64,000 bases of DNA from Microbacterium sp. SORGH_AS_0969 (GCF_030818255.1 NZ_JAUTAG010000001.1:124001-188000); one strand, 5' to 3'. Shown: positions 44,296 through 53,762, counted from the first letter of the stretch. Notes: a model not told the origin generated them from the letters alone. A program made the numbers and translations.

Positions 44296-44386
44296 CGCGC
44301 CCTCACGCCGTCTGGGCCCGTGCGCTCCCGACCCGCGCGGGTCCATGGCCCCGCAGGACGCCGGGACCCGTCAGGGCACAGGCGCG

Positions 44387-45688
44387 TCAGGACGCGGGCG
44401 GAGCCAGACCGAGCACCCGGGCCAGCACGGGGAGGGAGTACGCGAGGCTGGCATCCAGTGCTTCACCCGTGTGTCCCGCTCCCGGCACGACGTAGGTCAC
44501 GACGGTGAATCCCGCGGCCTGGGAGGCCTCGGAGTTCGCCTTCTGCCCGGGGCCGTAGGTGGTGTCCTCGCTCCCCCACGTGAAGATCGCGAGGTGGCCG
44601 GTGTAGGTGCCGGGCAGCGCGGCGGCCATGATGACCGACGGCTTCGTCGCCTGGAACGCGTTCGCGTCGCCGTTGAACACCTCCGCGACGGTCTTGTCGA
44701 CGTGCTCGGAGCCCGGGAACTCGTTGCCCATGATGTCGAGCATCTGGCCCCACACCTCGGGATACTTCGCGCCGTACACCGCGGCGCACGACCCCCCGTT
44801 CGAGAAACCGCCGATGGTCCAGTACCGGTGGTCCTTGACGATGTTGAGCTTCGCCTCCGCCCACTGCGGCACGAGCTGGTTGATGTAGGTCGACACGGCG
44901 CCGTACTTGGCGGAGTCGACGCAGGCGGGGTCTCTGTCGGGGGCGCCCAGCTGGTCGACGACCACGGCGATGGGAGCGAGACCGTTGTGTTGAGCGGCGA
45001 ACGCGTCGAGCGCCTTGGCGAGGTTGGTCGGGTCGGGAGAACCCGGCTGCCCCATCATGAACACCAGGAGCGGAAGGGCCGGCGGGTTCGCGACCTGCGC
45101 CGCCGGCGGGAGGTAGAGCGAGGCGTCGCGCGCGGCGTACTGCCCCGTCGGGATCTTGGCATCCCCCGTCAGGGCGCTCACCGAGCCCTTCGACGGCATC
45201 CCCGCGGGGGGCTGCCAGTTCTGGTACAGCGTCGCCGGATCGCCCGCTGTCGCGGTGGGTGCGGGCAGCGACGCGGGGTCGAGGGCCTGCACGCCCAGAA
45301 TGGCCGCGAGGTTGTGCGTGACGCCGTACGACGTGTTGACGCCGAGCGCGGCCGCGAAGAGGCCGGCGAGCACCGTCACCACACCCACCACCCGACGCCC
45401 CCACGGGCGGCGGCAGATCCCCACGACGCCGATGGCGACGGCGACGATCCCGCCCGTGGCCCAGGTGGCCGCGTGGGCCGGCAGCGGCCCCTGGAAGAGT
45501 CCCCTGGCCTCCAGGATGTGCGCGACGATGTACATGAGGATGCCCGCGCTGACGCCGATGAGCAGCGTCGGGACGATCCGCCGCGGCGACCACGCGATCA
45601 CGGCGATCACGCCCAGACCCGCGATCACCGCGCAGATCGTGAGCAGCGGACTGTCGATGAGTTCGAAGGACAGCACGAAACGGTTCAC
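44387..45688 (-). CDS. Membrane-anchored alpha/beta hydrolase (esterase)
   Basis: The 433-residue protein has four N-terminal membrane segments (to about residue 115) and then an extracytoplasmic esterase domain. The nucleophile elbow is GGFSNGGSCAA, and the late VPGAGHTGEAL gives the probable His. LYLPPAAQVANPPALPLLVFM resembles the esterase-D/mycolyltransferase-like fold. It overlaps the MprF-type gene by GTGA. In several actinobacteria and enterococci an esterase next to an aminoacyl-phosphatidylglycerol synthase removes the amino acid again, so that role is likely here. The GTG at 45688 follows GGGAGGGG. Confidence 0.75.
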   Translation of the reverse strand: MNRFVLSFELIDSPLLTICAVIAGLGVIAVIAWSPRRIVPTLLIGVSAGILMYIVAHILEARGLFQGPLPAHAATWATGGIVAVAIGVVGICRRPWGRRVVGVVTVLAGLFAAALGVNTSYGVTHNLAAILGVQALDPASLPAPTATAGDPATLYQNWQPPAGMPSKGSVSALTGDAKIPTGQYAARDASLYLPPAAQVANPPALPLLVFMMGQPGSPDPTNLAKALDAFAAQHNGLAPIAVVVDQLGAPDRDPACVDSAKYGAVSTYINQLVPQWAEAKLNIVKDHRYWTIGGFSNGGSCAAVYGAKYPEVWGQMLDIMGNEFPGSEHVDKTVAEVFNGDANAFQATKPSVIMAAALPGTYTGHLAIFTWGSEDTTYGPGQKANSEASQAAGFTVVTYVVPGAGHTGEALDASLAYSLPVLARVLGLAPPAS

Positions 45689-48198
45689 CGGCGCCCCTCC
45701 CATGCGGTTCTCGCCAAAGCGACGATCTCACGGCGCGACGCGTCGGGGAGGTAGGCGCGGCCGACGGCCGCCCCGATCGCCGGAAGCTGGAGCGGGTCAC
45801 GGTAGGCGAGCGAGAGCGGGCGGTACCGCGGGCGGAACTTGCCCTTGAATCGGAACAGCGACGCGAAGCCGTACGCGGGTTCGAGCACCTCGGCGAGCCA
45901 CCGCAGCAGAGCCCGCAGCGGACCGGGGTCGCCGTCCGCCGGCTCGTCGGGATCGTCCGCGAGAGGCGCTCCCGACAGGCTGAGGACCGTCGCCCCCTCC
46001 GACTGCAGCTGCAGGGCCGCCTTCGCGATGAGGAACTCCATCATCCCGTTGGGCCCGTCGGTGCGTCGACGCATGAAGTCGAGCGTCCACCCCGTGAGCT
46101 CGCCGTCGGTCCAGCTCGGCATCCAGCTCGTCACCGCTTCGATGCGGTCGTCGGGCCCGACCGCCAGGAGCAGACGGACGTCGCGGTCGCGCAGCTCATC
46201 GAGGGAGCCGAGCGTGAAGCCCATCTCGGGCAGGGCGCGATCGGCCACCCATTCCTCGTCGATGGCGGTCACCTGCGACACCTGCGACACCGTCAGCTCG
46301 TGCCATCGGGTCCAGACGGCGGTGTAGCCCTCGCGCTCCGCGCGCGTCATCGGCTGCCGGACCTTCTGCCACGCTTTGCCCGCGAACGTCAGCCCGGGAA
46401 GATCCATGACCGTCTCGACGCCGACGGGGATCTGCCTCCACCCGAGATCGCGCAGATCGTCCGCGGTATCGGAATGGATGCTGTAGAACGCAGGTGTCCA
46501 CCCGTGCTCGACGCAGAAATCGGTGAAGGCCCGTAGAGCCTCGGGGCGCCCACCGGGCGGCGTCAGGGGGTCGCCGACGGCGAGCGCCACGTCGCCGACC
46601 AGTCGATACGCGATCGCGCTCTGCCGATCGGCCGACGACCAGTGCCGGTTTCCCTCCCACGTGCCGAGGAAACCGAGGGTGTCGCTCCCCCGCCGCAGCA
46701 GTTCCCGGTAAAGCGAGTCGTCGTCGGCATCCGGGCGCTGCACCCGGCGGTACAGCCACAGGATCGCCGCGATCACGATCGCCCAGAAGAGAACGCCGAC
46801 CCACTGGTAGGCGAAGAGGGCCACGCCGTGGTGCGGGAATCCCGAGGCTCCGGGCGTGGTGTACGACGGCGGGAAGAACCGGCGCAGCGTGAGCCCCAGC
46901 ATGTCGAGCACCGAGATCTCGCGGTCGAAGGCACGCCGCCCCAGCTCCTCGGTGACGAAGAAGCCCGAGCCGATGGCGACGAAGGCGAGCCCGACGATGA
47001 CGGCGAAGGTGCGCGCCGCGCGCCGCGTCGCGCGCACGGGGAAACGGCGCCTCGCCACCACCAGGGCGGCGGCAAGAACCAGGGGGATGACGACGGATGC
47101 CAGGGCCCACAACACATACTCGGCACCACTGCCGTCGACCCACGGATCGATGCGCAGCCGGCCGTTCGCCAGGGCGACGAGGGGCGAGACGGCGGACATC
47201 ACGAGGGTGAGGACCGCGAGGACGAGAGCCGCGCGGCGACCCTGGCGCAGCCCCCACGCGGCGACAAGCATGAGGGCGAGGGGAACGATCGCCAGCAACG
47301 CCGGTCCCAGCCCCCGGGTCATCAACAGCGCGACCTGCTCGTTGCAGACCGACTCCGAGAGCTGTTCGCACCGCGCGAGGAGGGCGTCGTCGTACTGGGT
47401 GTACGCGTCGACCACGAGAGACAGGGGTCCGCGGCCGCCGCCGCTGATGAGCGCGACGAGTGGCCCGCTCCCCACGACGGCGACCATCAGTGCCAGGAGC
47501 GTCCGCGTCTCGCGCGCGGAGCTGCGATGCCAGGACCGTCGCTCGATCCCCCGGGCGAGCACCGCGCCCACGACGAGTCCGATGGTCGCCGCGATGATGC
47601 GGTACCAGGAGTCCGCGTCACCGGCGTAGAGCGCGAAGAGCGAGAGCAGGGCGAACCCGACCAGGCGGAGTCGACGACGCCACAGGGTGAGGGCGAAAGC
47701 GCTGGCCACCATCACGACACCCGCGAGCGGTGTCGTGGGGTCGAGGACCGGCACCTCGGCGGCCACGACCGGCCGCAGATCGGTCACCGACCAGACGGCC
47801 GCGTGCATCCCCACACCGGCGAGAAGCCCGACGATCCCGATGACGAGATACAGGATGCCGGTCCGCCGAGAGCCGAGGAGTCGTTCGGCCGCGGCGAGCG
47901 CCGTCAGGGCGAGAACCACCGACGTGATCGCGTCGATCGGCGAGTCCGGGATGAACAGCGCGGTCGCGATCGTCCACCACCGTCCGGAGGCGAACGTGGT
48001 GAGGGGGCCCGCGCCCCAGATGAGAGCGTCCTCGCCCCAGAGCGTGCCCGTCGCCGCCGCCGACGCGGTGACCAGCACCGCGATGCACACCGCGACCGGG
48101 TTGGCCCGTACGTATCGCCCGAGGGCCGCCGCGAGGGCGCGCGGATCGACCCGGAACCGCGAGCGCCGCGGCGGGGAGGGGGGTGGGGCGTCGGACAT
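45685..48198 (-). CDS. mprF: MprF-like phosphatidylglycerol aminoacyltransferase
   Basis: The 837-residue protein has about 13 membrane segments over the first 480 residues, and the early part recalls a rhomboid-like arrangement. The cytoplasmic C-terminal DUF2156/LPG-synthase domain follows (FLGTWEGNRHWSSADRQSAI, DPLTPPGGRPEALRAF, VWTRWHELTVSQVSQ, LYLPD-type end). Such enzymes move an amino acid, usually lysine or alanine, from tRNA to phosphatidylglycerol, lowering surface negative charge and giving resistance to cationic peptides. TAACCT (48206-48211) lies seven bases before the ATG. The amino acid used cannot be told. Confidence 0.82.
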   Translation of the reverse strand: MSDAPPPSPPRRSRFRVDPRALAAALGRYVRANPVAVCIAVLVTASAAATGTLWGEDALIWGAGPLTTFASGRWWTIATALFIPDSPIDAITSVVLALTALAAAERLLGSRRTGILYLVIGIVGLLAGVGMHAAVWSVTDLRPVVAAEVPVLDPTTPLAGVVMVASAFALTLWRRRLRLVGFALLSLFALYAGDADSWYRIIAATIGLVVGAVLARGIERRSWHRSSARETRTLLALMVAVVGSGPLVALISGGGRGPLSLVVDAYTQYDDALLARCEQLSESVCNEQVALLMTRGLGPALLAIVPLALMLVAAWGLRQGRRAALVLAVLTLVMSAVSPLVALANGRLRIDPWVDGSGAEYVLWALASVVIPLVLAAALVVARRRFPVRATRRAARTFAVIVGLAFVAIGSGFFVTEELGRRAFDREISVLDMLGLTLRRFFPPSYTTPGASGFPHHGVALFAYQWVGVLFWAIVIAAILWLYRRVQRPDADDDSLYRELLRRGSDTLGFLGTWEGNRHWSSADRQSAIAYRLVGDVALAVGDPLTPPGGRPEALRAFTDFCVEHGWTPAFYSIHSDTADDLRDLGWRQIPVGVETVMDLPGLTFAGKAWQKVRQPMTRAEREGYTAVWTRWHELTVSQVSQVTAIDEEWVADRALPEMGFTLGSLDELRDRDVRLLLAVGPDDRIEAVTSWMPSWTDGELTGWTLDFMRRRTDGPNGMMEFLIAKAALQLQSEGATVLSLSGAPLADDPDEPADGDPGPLRALLRWLAEVLEPAYGFASLFRFKGKFRPRYRPLSLAYRDPLQLPAIGAAVGRAYLPDASRREIVALARTAWEGRR

Positions 48199-48234
48199 CG
48201 GCAGGAGGTTACGGGGCGACCCTATGAGAGACGC

Positions 48235-49545
48235 TCAGTACCAGATGTCCAGGAGAGGGGCGACGTCCGGAACGAAGGCGGCGTCGACCGCGGCCAGTGC
48301 CGCCGCCGAACCGCGCACGAGGCCCGCGGCAGCGAGCTCACGGGCTCGGACGCCGCCGAGCAGCAGCGAGCTGAGCGCGGCGACAGACAGCTCGACGTCG
48401 ACGTCGCGGGACTCGGGGGCCGCGTCGACCTCCGCCACCCCGTCGGCGTCGATGCGCAGGCTCCACGCGCCATCGGCGAAGCCGAGGGGATCCTCGACCC
48501 GCAGGACGACGTCGAGAGCACGCGCGTAGCGGCGCGCGCTCAGGGCCGTGGGCACGTCGAGGATGCGCAGCCAGTGGTGGTCGGTGAGCGTCGCCGTCAC
48601 GGCCCGACGGTCGGCGACCATCCACTGAACCGGCGGGACGGCGGGCTGCAGCGACGCCTTGACCTCGCCGACGAGATCGTGTTCGATCGCGAAGCGCCAC
48701 AGCGCGGCTGCGGCCTCGTCGCCGTCGGCGAAGAGCGCCCGCACGCTCAGGACGTGCGCCGAGTAGTCGTCGTTCGGTCCGGGGTCGAGCGTGTACACGA
48801 GGATGCCGCGTTCCTCGCCCGCCGCGTCGCGGTACGACACGGCGCGCACCTTGTTGCCGTCCTTGGCGTCGGGGGTGAGACCGGCCATGCCGCGCCAACG
48901 CCCCTCCCAGCCGGGCACGGACCCGGGACGTTCGAGGCGAACCCTCTCGTGGACGCGGCTCAGTCGCTCGGGGAGGCTCTCGCGCGAGACGAAGTCCAGG
49001 CGCCCCGGTGCGACGGGACCGGTCCACCGCGCGCGCCGCGTGTCGACGACGACGTCGGAGGCCCAGGCGGCGGGAGAGAACCCCCACCGCCCGTAGATCG
49101 TCGCCTCGGTGACCGTCAGTCCGGCGAGCGGAAAGCCCGCGGCGGCCGCGGTGCGCAGTTCGCCCGTGAGCATCGCGCGGGCGATCCCCCGGCGTCGGTG
49201 GGTCGGAGCCACCGTGACGGCGCTGATCGACCAGAGGGGGATCGTCCGCCCGGGCGACACGGTGAGCTCGGTGGCCCACGAATCGACGGTCGCGACGGGT
49301 GACTCGGGGGCGACGCCCGCACGGTCGAACACGCCGGTCAGACGACGCGGCGTCAGCGCCCGGCGAGCACTCTCGACCTCGTCCGCGGAGGGATCCTCAC
49401 CGAGGAATCCTCGTGACACCGCACGCAGGAAAGGCTCGAAGCCCTCGTGGTCGGCCTGTACAAGGGCGTACTGGAGGCCGCTGGCCTCCAGGTCGGCGGC
49501 GGAGGTGGCGTCGAGAGCGAGAGCGCGCGTGTCGGTCGTGGCCAT
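48235..49545 (-). CDS. Eis-like GNAT acetyltransferase
   Basis: The 436-residue protein has the Eis layout. An N-terminal GNAT domain carries the acetyl-CoA loop VAPTHRRRGIARAML and the FPLAGLTVTEATIYGRWGF segment. A second degenerate GNAT region follows, and a C-terminal SCP2-like domain ends LLDIWY. Eis enzymes acetylate aminoglycosides at several positions and also protein lysines; they form hexamers. The C-terminal carboxylate acts as a catalytic base in the family, and the chain here ends as expected. A TAGGCT -10 (49552-49557) six bases before the ATG implies a leaderless mRNA. Confidence 0.87.
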   Translation of the reverse strand: MATTDTRALALDATSAADLEASGLQYALVQADHEGFEPFLRAVSRGFLGEDPSADEVESARRALTPRRLTGVFDRAGVAPESPVATVDSWATELTVSPGRTIPLWSISAVTVAPTHRRRGIARAMLTGELRTAAAAGFPLAGLTVTEATIYGRWGFSPAAWASDVVVDTRRARWTGPVAPGRLDFVSRESLPERLSRVHERVRLERPGSVPGWEGRWRGMAGLTPDAKDGNKVRAVSYRDAAGEERGILVYTLDPGPNDDYSAHVLSVRALFADGDEAAAALWRFAIEHDLVGEVKASLQPAVPPVQWMVADRRAVTATLTDHHWLRILDVPTALSARRYARALDVVLRVEDPLGFADGAWSLRIDADGVAEVDAAPESRDVDVELSVAALSSLLLGGVRARELAAAGLVRGSAAALAAVDAAFVPDVAPLLDIWY

Positions 49546-49588
49546 ACCCCCAGCCTACGGACCCGCGTGCGGCCGCCGCCCGTCCGCG

Positions 49589-49831
49589 TCAGTGAGCGGC
49601 CTGAACCGAGCGGAGTCTGGCGAGCACCTGGTCGCGGAGTTCCTCCGGCGCCGTCTCTTTGCAGGCCCGCGCGACCACTTCGGTCAGCGTGCGGGCGACG
49701 AGCGCCTCGTCCTGGCATCCGGGGCAGTTCTCGAGATGGTCCCGGATGTCCTTCGCCTCGGTCTTGCAGACCTCGTTGCGGAGGTACTCCTCCAGGTCGC
49801 GCCGTGCCTGGTCGCAGCCGCAGTCGCTCAT
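49589..49831 (-). CDS. rshA: Zinc-binding anti-sigma factor (RshA/RsrA type)
   Basis: The 80-residue ZAS-family protein has the HX3CX2C core His32, Cys36, Cys39 in DHLENCPGC, plus Cys4, Cys6 and Cys22. In relatives oxidation of these thiols releases zinc and frees the sigma factor. The ATG overlaps the sigma gene stop as ATGA, the usual coupling for sigma/anti-sigma pairs. The short length and [14 protein letters not shown] start fit the mycothiol-system anti-sigma-R group. Confidence 0.9.
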   Translation of the reverse strand: MSDCGCDQARRDLEEYLRNEVCKTEAKDIRDHLENCPGCQDEALVARTLTEVVARACKETAPEELRDQVLARLRSVQAAH

Positions 49832-50514
49832 TTCTTCTCTCCTGTCGCGGCCTGGAAGCCGCGTTCTTTCGCGTAGTCCGACAGCAGGTCACGCAGCAGC
49901 CGTCGGCCGCGGTGCAGACGACTCATGACCGTGCCGATCGGGGTTTTCATGATGTCGGCGATCTCTTGGTAGGCGAAGCCCTCCACGTCGGCGAGGTACA
50001 CCGCCAGGCGGAAGTCTTCGGGGATCGACTGCAGCGCGTCCTTGACGACCGACGCGGGCATGTGATCGATGGCCTCGGCCTCGGCCGAGCGCGCGCTGGT
50101 CGCGGTCGTCGACTCGGCGCCGCCGAGCTGCCAGTCCTCGAGGTCGTCGATCGCGCTCTGGTACGGCTCGCGCTGCTTCTTGCGGTACGTGTTGATGTAC
50201 GTGTTCGTGAGAATCCGGTACAGCCACGCCTTGAGATTGGTGCCCTGGGTGAACGTCGCCCACGACCCGTAGGCCTTGACGAACGTCTCTTGCACGAGGT
50301 CGGCCGCGTCGGCGGGGTTGCGCGTCATGCGCATCGCCGCCGCGTACAGCTGGTCCATAAAGGGCAGCGCCTGCTCTTCGAACTGCGCGCGGGGTTCCGC
50401 CACCGGCGGGAGGGTGTCTGCCGTGTCGTCCATTGGGCGCCAGTCTACGTCGGGCGTGTCGACGACCACCGGGATGGTCGTGCGCACGCCGGAGCGCTCG
50501 AGAAGTGCGGTCAC
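49828..50514 (-). CDS. sigH: ECF sigma factor SigH/SigR
   Basis: The 228-residue group IV sigma factor controls the thiol-oxidative and heat stress response. Region 2 includes [22 protein letters not shown] and continues with [16 protein letters not shown]. Region 4 includes [24 protein letters not shown]. An N-terminal extension of about 45 residues before region 2 is present. Start at GTG 50514 follows AAAGGGGA; an in-frame ATG 27 codons later is the alternative. A consensus SigH-type promoter upstream indicates autoregulation, and the anti-sigma gene is coupled downstream. Confidence 0.92.
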   Translation of the reverse strand: MTALLERSGVRTTIPVVVDTPDVDWRPMDDTADTLPPVAEPRAQFEEQALPFMDQLYAAAMRMTRNPADAADLVQETFVKAYGSWATFTQGTNLKAWLYRILTNTYINTYRKKQREPYQSAIDDLEDWQLGGAESTTATSARSAEAEAIDHMPASVVKDALQSIPEDFRLAVYLADVEGFAYQEIADIMKTPIGTVMSRLHRGRRLLRDLLSDYAKERGFQAATGEKK

Positions 50515-50540
50515 GTGTCGTCCCCTTTCAGTAGGCTAGA

Positions 50541-50566
50541 AACCGATGACACGTCTCGGGTATTCC
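50541..50566 (-). promoter_or_regulatory. SigH/SigR-type promoter of sigH
   Basis: On the minus strand GGAAT (50562-50566) and GTT (50541-50543) are separated by exactly 18 bases, the known SigR/SigH consensus. The -35 box lies inside the first codons of divergent aroA. It predicts positive autoregulation of the sigma/anti-sigma operon. Confidence 0.8.
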
Positions 50567-51895
50567 CCTTCCGCCGCCACTCCTCGTGGGGCGTGGAACG
50601 CGCCCGTCGCCGACGCAGCGGTGGATGCCACCGTCACGGTGCCCGGCTCCAAGTCGCTCACCAACCGCGAACTCGTGCTCGCCGCGATCGCCGACGGCCC
50701 CGGCATGCTGCACGCTCCGCTGCACTCCGACGACTCGGCGCGCATGGTCGAGTCGCTGCGCGAACTGGGGGTCGGCATCGAAGAGGTGGCCACCGACTCA
50801 CCCTTCGGACCCGATCTCCTCGTCACCCCGCCTGCCGCGTTCTCGGGCGACGTCACGATCGACTGCGGGCAGGCCGGTACCGTGATGCGCTTCGTCGCAC
50901 CGGTCGCGGGGCTCGCGCGCGGCGACGTCCACGTCACGGCGCACGAGAGCGCGCTGCACCGTCCGATGGGCGCGATGATCTCCGCGCTGCGCGAGGTCGG
51001 CGTCGACATCGACGACGGCGGCCACTGGGCGCTCCCGTTCACCGTCCGCGGCCACGGTCACGTGCGCGGCGGCGAGGTCGAGATCGACGCGAGCCAGTCG
51101 AGCCAGTTCGTCTCGGGCCTGCTGCTGGCCGCTCCGCGTTTCGACGTCGGTCTGCACCTGCGCCACGTGGGCTCTCGCCTGCCGAGCATCCCGCACATCG
51201 ACATGACCGTCGAGGCCCTCGCGCACCGCGGCATCCATGTCGAACGACCGGCCGTCGGCGAGTGGATCGTCCCCGCGGGCCCGATCCGCGCGAAAGACGT
51301 CGCGATCGAACCCGACCTCTCCAACGCCGCTCCGTTCCTCGCCGCGGCGATGGTCACCGGCGGATCCGTCACGGTCACCGGATGGCCCCTCCACAGCACG
51401 CAGCCCGGCGCGCTCCTGGCCGACATCCTCAGCGAGATGGGGGCCAGAGTGAGCCGCCGGGGCGGTGCCCTCACCGTGTCGGCGGGCGAGCGCATCGCGG
51501 GACTCGAGCTCGATCTCTCCGCCGCCGGCGAACTCGCCCCGACCCTCTTCGGTCTCGCGGCGTTCGCCGACGGCCCGACGACGCTGCACGGCATCGGCCA
51601 CATCCGGGGTCACGAGACCGACCGCATCGCGGCGCTCGTCGGCAACCTGCGCTCGCTCGGCGGCGAGGCGCACGAACTCGAAGACGGCATCCGCATCGTG
51701 CCGCAACCCCTGCGCGGCGGCGAGTGGAAGGCGCACCACGACCACCGCCTGGCGACGACGGGCGCGCTGATCGGCCTGCGGGTCCCCGGCGTCGAGATCG
51801 ACGACATCGGCACGACCGCGAAGACGCTCCCCCAGTTCGCCGGACTGTGGCACGCCATGCTGGGTCTGGACGAGGGCACGGATGCCGCGCGCTGA
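50546..51895 (+). CDS. aroA: 3-phosphoshikimate 1-carboxyvinyltransferase (EPSP synthase)
   Basis: The 449-residue shikimate-pathway enzyme transfers enolpyruvyl from PEP to shikimate-3-phosphate. VPGSKSLTNRELVLAA and DCGQAGTVMRFVAPVAGLA are the family signatures. The latter has Ala after Gly-Gln, as in many native enzymes, and no glyphosate-tolerance substitution can be claimed. HESALHRPM and the HDHRLATTGALIG segment are also present. A TAGGCT (50532-50537) lies eight bases before the ATG, so the mRNA is probably leaderless. The start region also contains the sigH promoter on the other strand. Confidence 0.95.
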   Translation: MTRLGYSPSAATPRGAWNAPVADAAVDATVTVPGSKSLTNRELVLAAIADGPGMLHAPLHSDDSARMVESLRELGVGIEEVATDSPFGPDLLVTPPAAFSGDVTIDCGQAGTVMRFVAPVAGLARGDVHVTAHESALHRPMGAMISALREVGVDIDDGGHWALPFTVRGHGHVRGGEVEIDASQSSQFVSGLLLAAPRFDVGLHLRHVGSRLPSIPHIDMTVEALAHRGIHVERPAVGEWIVPAGPIRAKDVAIEPDLSNAAPFLAAAMVTGGSVTVTGWPLHSTQPGALLADILSEMGARVSRRGGALTVSAGERIAGLELDLSAAGELAPTLFGLAAFADGPTTLHGIGHIRGHETDRIAALVGNLRSLGGEAHELEDGIRIVPQPLRGGEWKAHHDHRLATTGALIGLRVPGVEIDDIGTTAKTLPQFAGLWHAMLGLDEGTDAAR

Positions 51896-51910
51896 CGCCC
51901 GGAGCACCGG

Positions 51911-52969
51911 GTGAGCTGGCTCGACGACGGCGACGACGACGACCTCGAGTACGACGAGTCGTCGATTCGGGTCCGCCCCAACCCCAAGGCGAACCGGCCG
52001 CGCACGAAGCGTCGGCCCGCGCACGCGGACGCCCGGATCGCCCGTGTCCTCGGCGTCGACCGCGGTCGCTACACCGTGCTGCTCGACGAGGACGAGCCGA
52101 CCGAGCGCAGGGTCCTCGCGACCCGCGCGCGAGAGCTGCGCAAGCAGCCGATCGTCAACGGCGATCGCGCCCGCGTCGTCGGAGACCTCTCCGGCGACGA
52201 AGGCACGCTCGCGCGCATCGTCGGGATCGAGGAGCGCACGTCCCTGCTCCGCCGCAGCGCCGACGACACCGACCAGGTCGAACGGGTGATCGTGGCGAAC
52301 GCCGACCAGATGCTCATCGTCGTCGCGGCGGCCGATCCCGAGCCCCGGGAGCGGCTCGTCGACCGGTACCTGGTCGCGGCGCTGGACGCCGGCATCCGTC
52401 CCCTGCTCGTCGTCACGAAGACCGACCTGGCCGATCCGACGGAGTTCCTCTCGCACTTCGACGGCATCGACCTGCGCGTCTTCACCAGCGCGCAGGGAGC
52501 CATGCCGCTCGATGAGATCGGCGAGGCCATCGCGGGGCACTCGACGGTGTTCGTCGGGCACTCCGGCGTCGGCAAGTCGACGCTCGTGAACGCGCTCACC
52601 GGATCGGAGCGCGCGATCGGGCACGTCAACACCGTCACGGGCCGCGGGCGCCACACCTCGTCATCCGCCGTGTCGCTGCGCTACCGCGGTCCCGCGGGTT
52701 CCGGCTGGGTCATCGACACCCCGGGCGTGCGCTCCTTCGGCCTCGGCCACGTCGATCCCGCCCACGTGCTCGGGGCCTTCACCGACCTCGCCGAGGCCGC
52801 GGAGGACTGCCCTCGTGGCTGCACGCACCTGCCCGACGCCCCGGACTGCGCGATCGCCGAAGCCGTGGCATCCGGTCGCCTGGGCCCGGGGGCCGAGGCC
52901 CGACTCGACTCGCTTCACCGATTGCTGACCACTTTCCAGGCCATCGAGCGTTCTAGGCTGGAGGGGTGA
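51911..52969 (+). CDS. rsgA: Ribosome small-subunit-dependent GTPase A
   Basis: The 352-residue circularly permuted GTPase assists late 30S assembly. An acidic N-terminus (DDGDDDDLEYDE) and OB-like domain precede G4 (TKTDLAD), G1 (GHSGVGKST) and G3 (DTPGVRSFG) in the permuted order. The C-terminal zinc site CPRGCTHLPDAPDC closes the protein. Start is the GTG at 51911, 15 bases after aroA with GGAG upstream. It probably shares the aroA transcript and overlaps bcp as GTGA. Confidence 0.93.
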   Translation: MSWLDDGDDDDLEYDESSIRVRPNPKANRPRTKRRPAHADARIARVLGVDRGRYTVLLDEDEPTERRVLATRARELRKQPIVNGDRARVVGDLSGDEGTLARIVGIEERTSLLRRSADDTDQVERVIVANADQMLIVVAAADPEPRERLVDRYLVAALDAGIRPLLVVTKTDLADPTEFLSHFDGIDLRVFTSAQGAMPLDEIGEAIAGHSTVFVGHSGVGKSTLVNALTGSERAIGHVNTVTGRGRHTSSSAVSLRYRGPAGSGWVIDTPGVRSFGLGHVDPAHVLGAFTDLAEAAEDCPRGCTHLPDAPDCAIAEAVASGRLGPGAEARLDSLHRLLTTFQAIERSRLEG

Positions 52970-53436
52970 CGAACCTCTCAAAGGGCGACACCGCCCCCGA
53001 CTTCACCCTGCTCGACCAGGACGAGCACCCCGTCTCGCTGAGCGACTTCCGCGGGCGCCGCGTGATCGTGTACTTCTACCCGGCGGCGCAGACCCCCGGC
53101 TGCACGACGCAGGCATGCGACTTCCGCGACAGCCTCGCGTCGCTGCAGGGCGCCGGTTACACGGTGCTCGGCGTCTCCCGCGACACCACCGAGAAGCTGC
53201 GCGCGTTCCGCGACAGCGACGGCCTGACCTTCCCGCTGCTCAGCGACCCCGACCACGCCGTGCACGAGGCGTACAGCGCGTGGGGCGAGAAGCAGAACTA
53301 CGGCAAGACGGTCACGGGCGTTCTGCGCTCGACCTTCGTCATCGACGAGGACGGCACGATCGTCGAGGCGCAGTACAACGTCAAGGCCACCGGCCACGTC
53401 GCGCGCCTGCGCAAGGCGCTCGGCCTCGCCGCCTGA
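52966..53436 (+). CDS. bcp: Thioredoxin-dependent peroxiredoxin, BCP/PrxQ type
   Basis: The 156-residue peroxiredoxin reduces hydroperoxides. The peroxidatic Cys46 and resolving Cys51 lie in TPGCTTQACDF, the atypical two-Cys PrxQ arrangement. LGVSRDTTEKLRAF and the late GVLRSTFVIDEDG are typical. Its GTG overlaps the rsgA stop. A TAGGCT (52954-52959) six bases before the GTG, within the rsgA tail, may add a leaderless promoter independent of aroA-rsgA. Confidence 0.93.
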   Translation: MTNLSKGDTAPDFTLLDQDEHPVSLSDFRGRRVIVYFYPAAQTPGCTTQACDFRDSLASLQGAGYTVLGVSRDTTEKLRAFRDSDGLTFPLLSDPDHAVHEAYSAWGEKQNYGKTVTGVLRSTFVIDEDGTIVEAQYNVKATGHVARLRKALGLAA

Positions 53437-53448
53437 CACGGACGCCAC

Positions 53449-53479
53449 GGCCCCGCCCCGCGCTCGCGGCGGCGGGGCC
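53449..53479. terminator. Hairpin after the aroA-rsgA-bcp unit
   Basis: GGCCCCGCC and GGCGGGGCC form a perfect 9-bp stem 13 bases after the bcp stop, followed by a mildly T-rich CGCTTCGTTCCCC. Confidence 0.6.
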
Positions 53480-53580
53480 GCTTCGTTCCCCGCGCGGCGC
53501 GCCGCCCGCGCGGTGGCGGGGCCGCTTCGTTCCCGGCGTCGCAGCGCTGCGCGGCGCCGCGCACCTCGGCCCACACGCCC

Positions 53581-53645
53581 CATAAACGCTCTCCGCTCAC
53601 ATAAACGCGAGCAGCACGTGTTTCTCAGCGCGGATAGCGTTTATG
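53581..53645. repeat. CATAAACGC nested palindromic repeat, copy 3
   Basis: This 65-bp element has outer arms CATAAACGCTCTCCGC and GCGGATAGCGTTTATG that pair at 15 of 16 positions. An inner ATAAACGCGAGCA faces a degraded TGTTTCTCAGCG arm. It is the same family as copies 1 and 2, two bases shorter. Confidence 0.9.
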
Positions 53646-53762
53646 GCGAGGGCGGGCGGGCTCACCGCTGACCCTGCCCGCTCGGCGGGACCGGCTCACG
53701 GCCCCGGCCCCCGGCCACACCGAGCACGGTCGGATCCGCGACGGCGCGCGGTCGACACGACC

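Noticed and set aside
51060-51900. Glyphosate-tolerance type of EPSP synthase
   Set aside because: The protein is divergent at the N-terminal motif region, but sequence reading alone cannot assign class I or II sensitivity.
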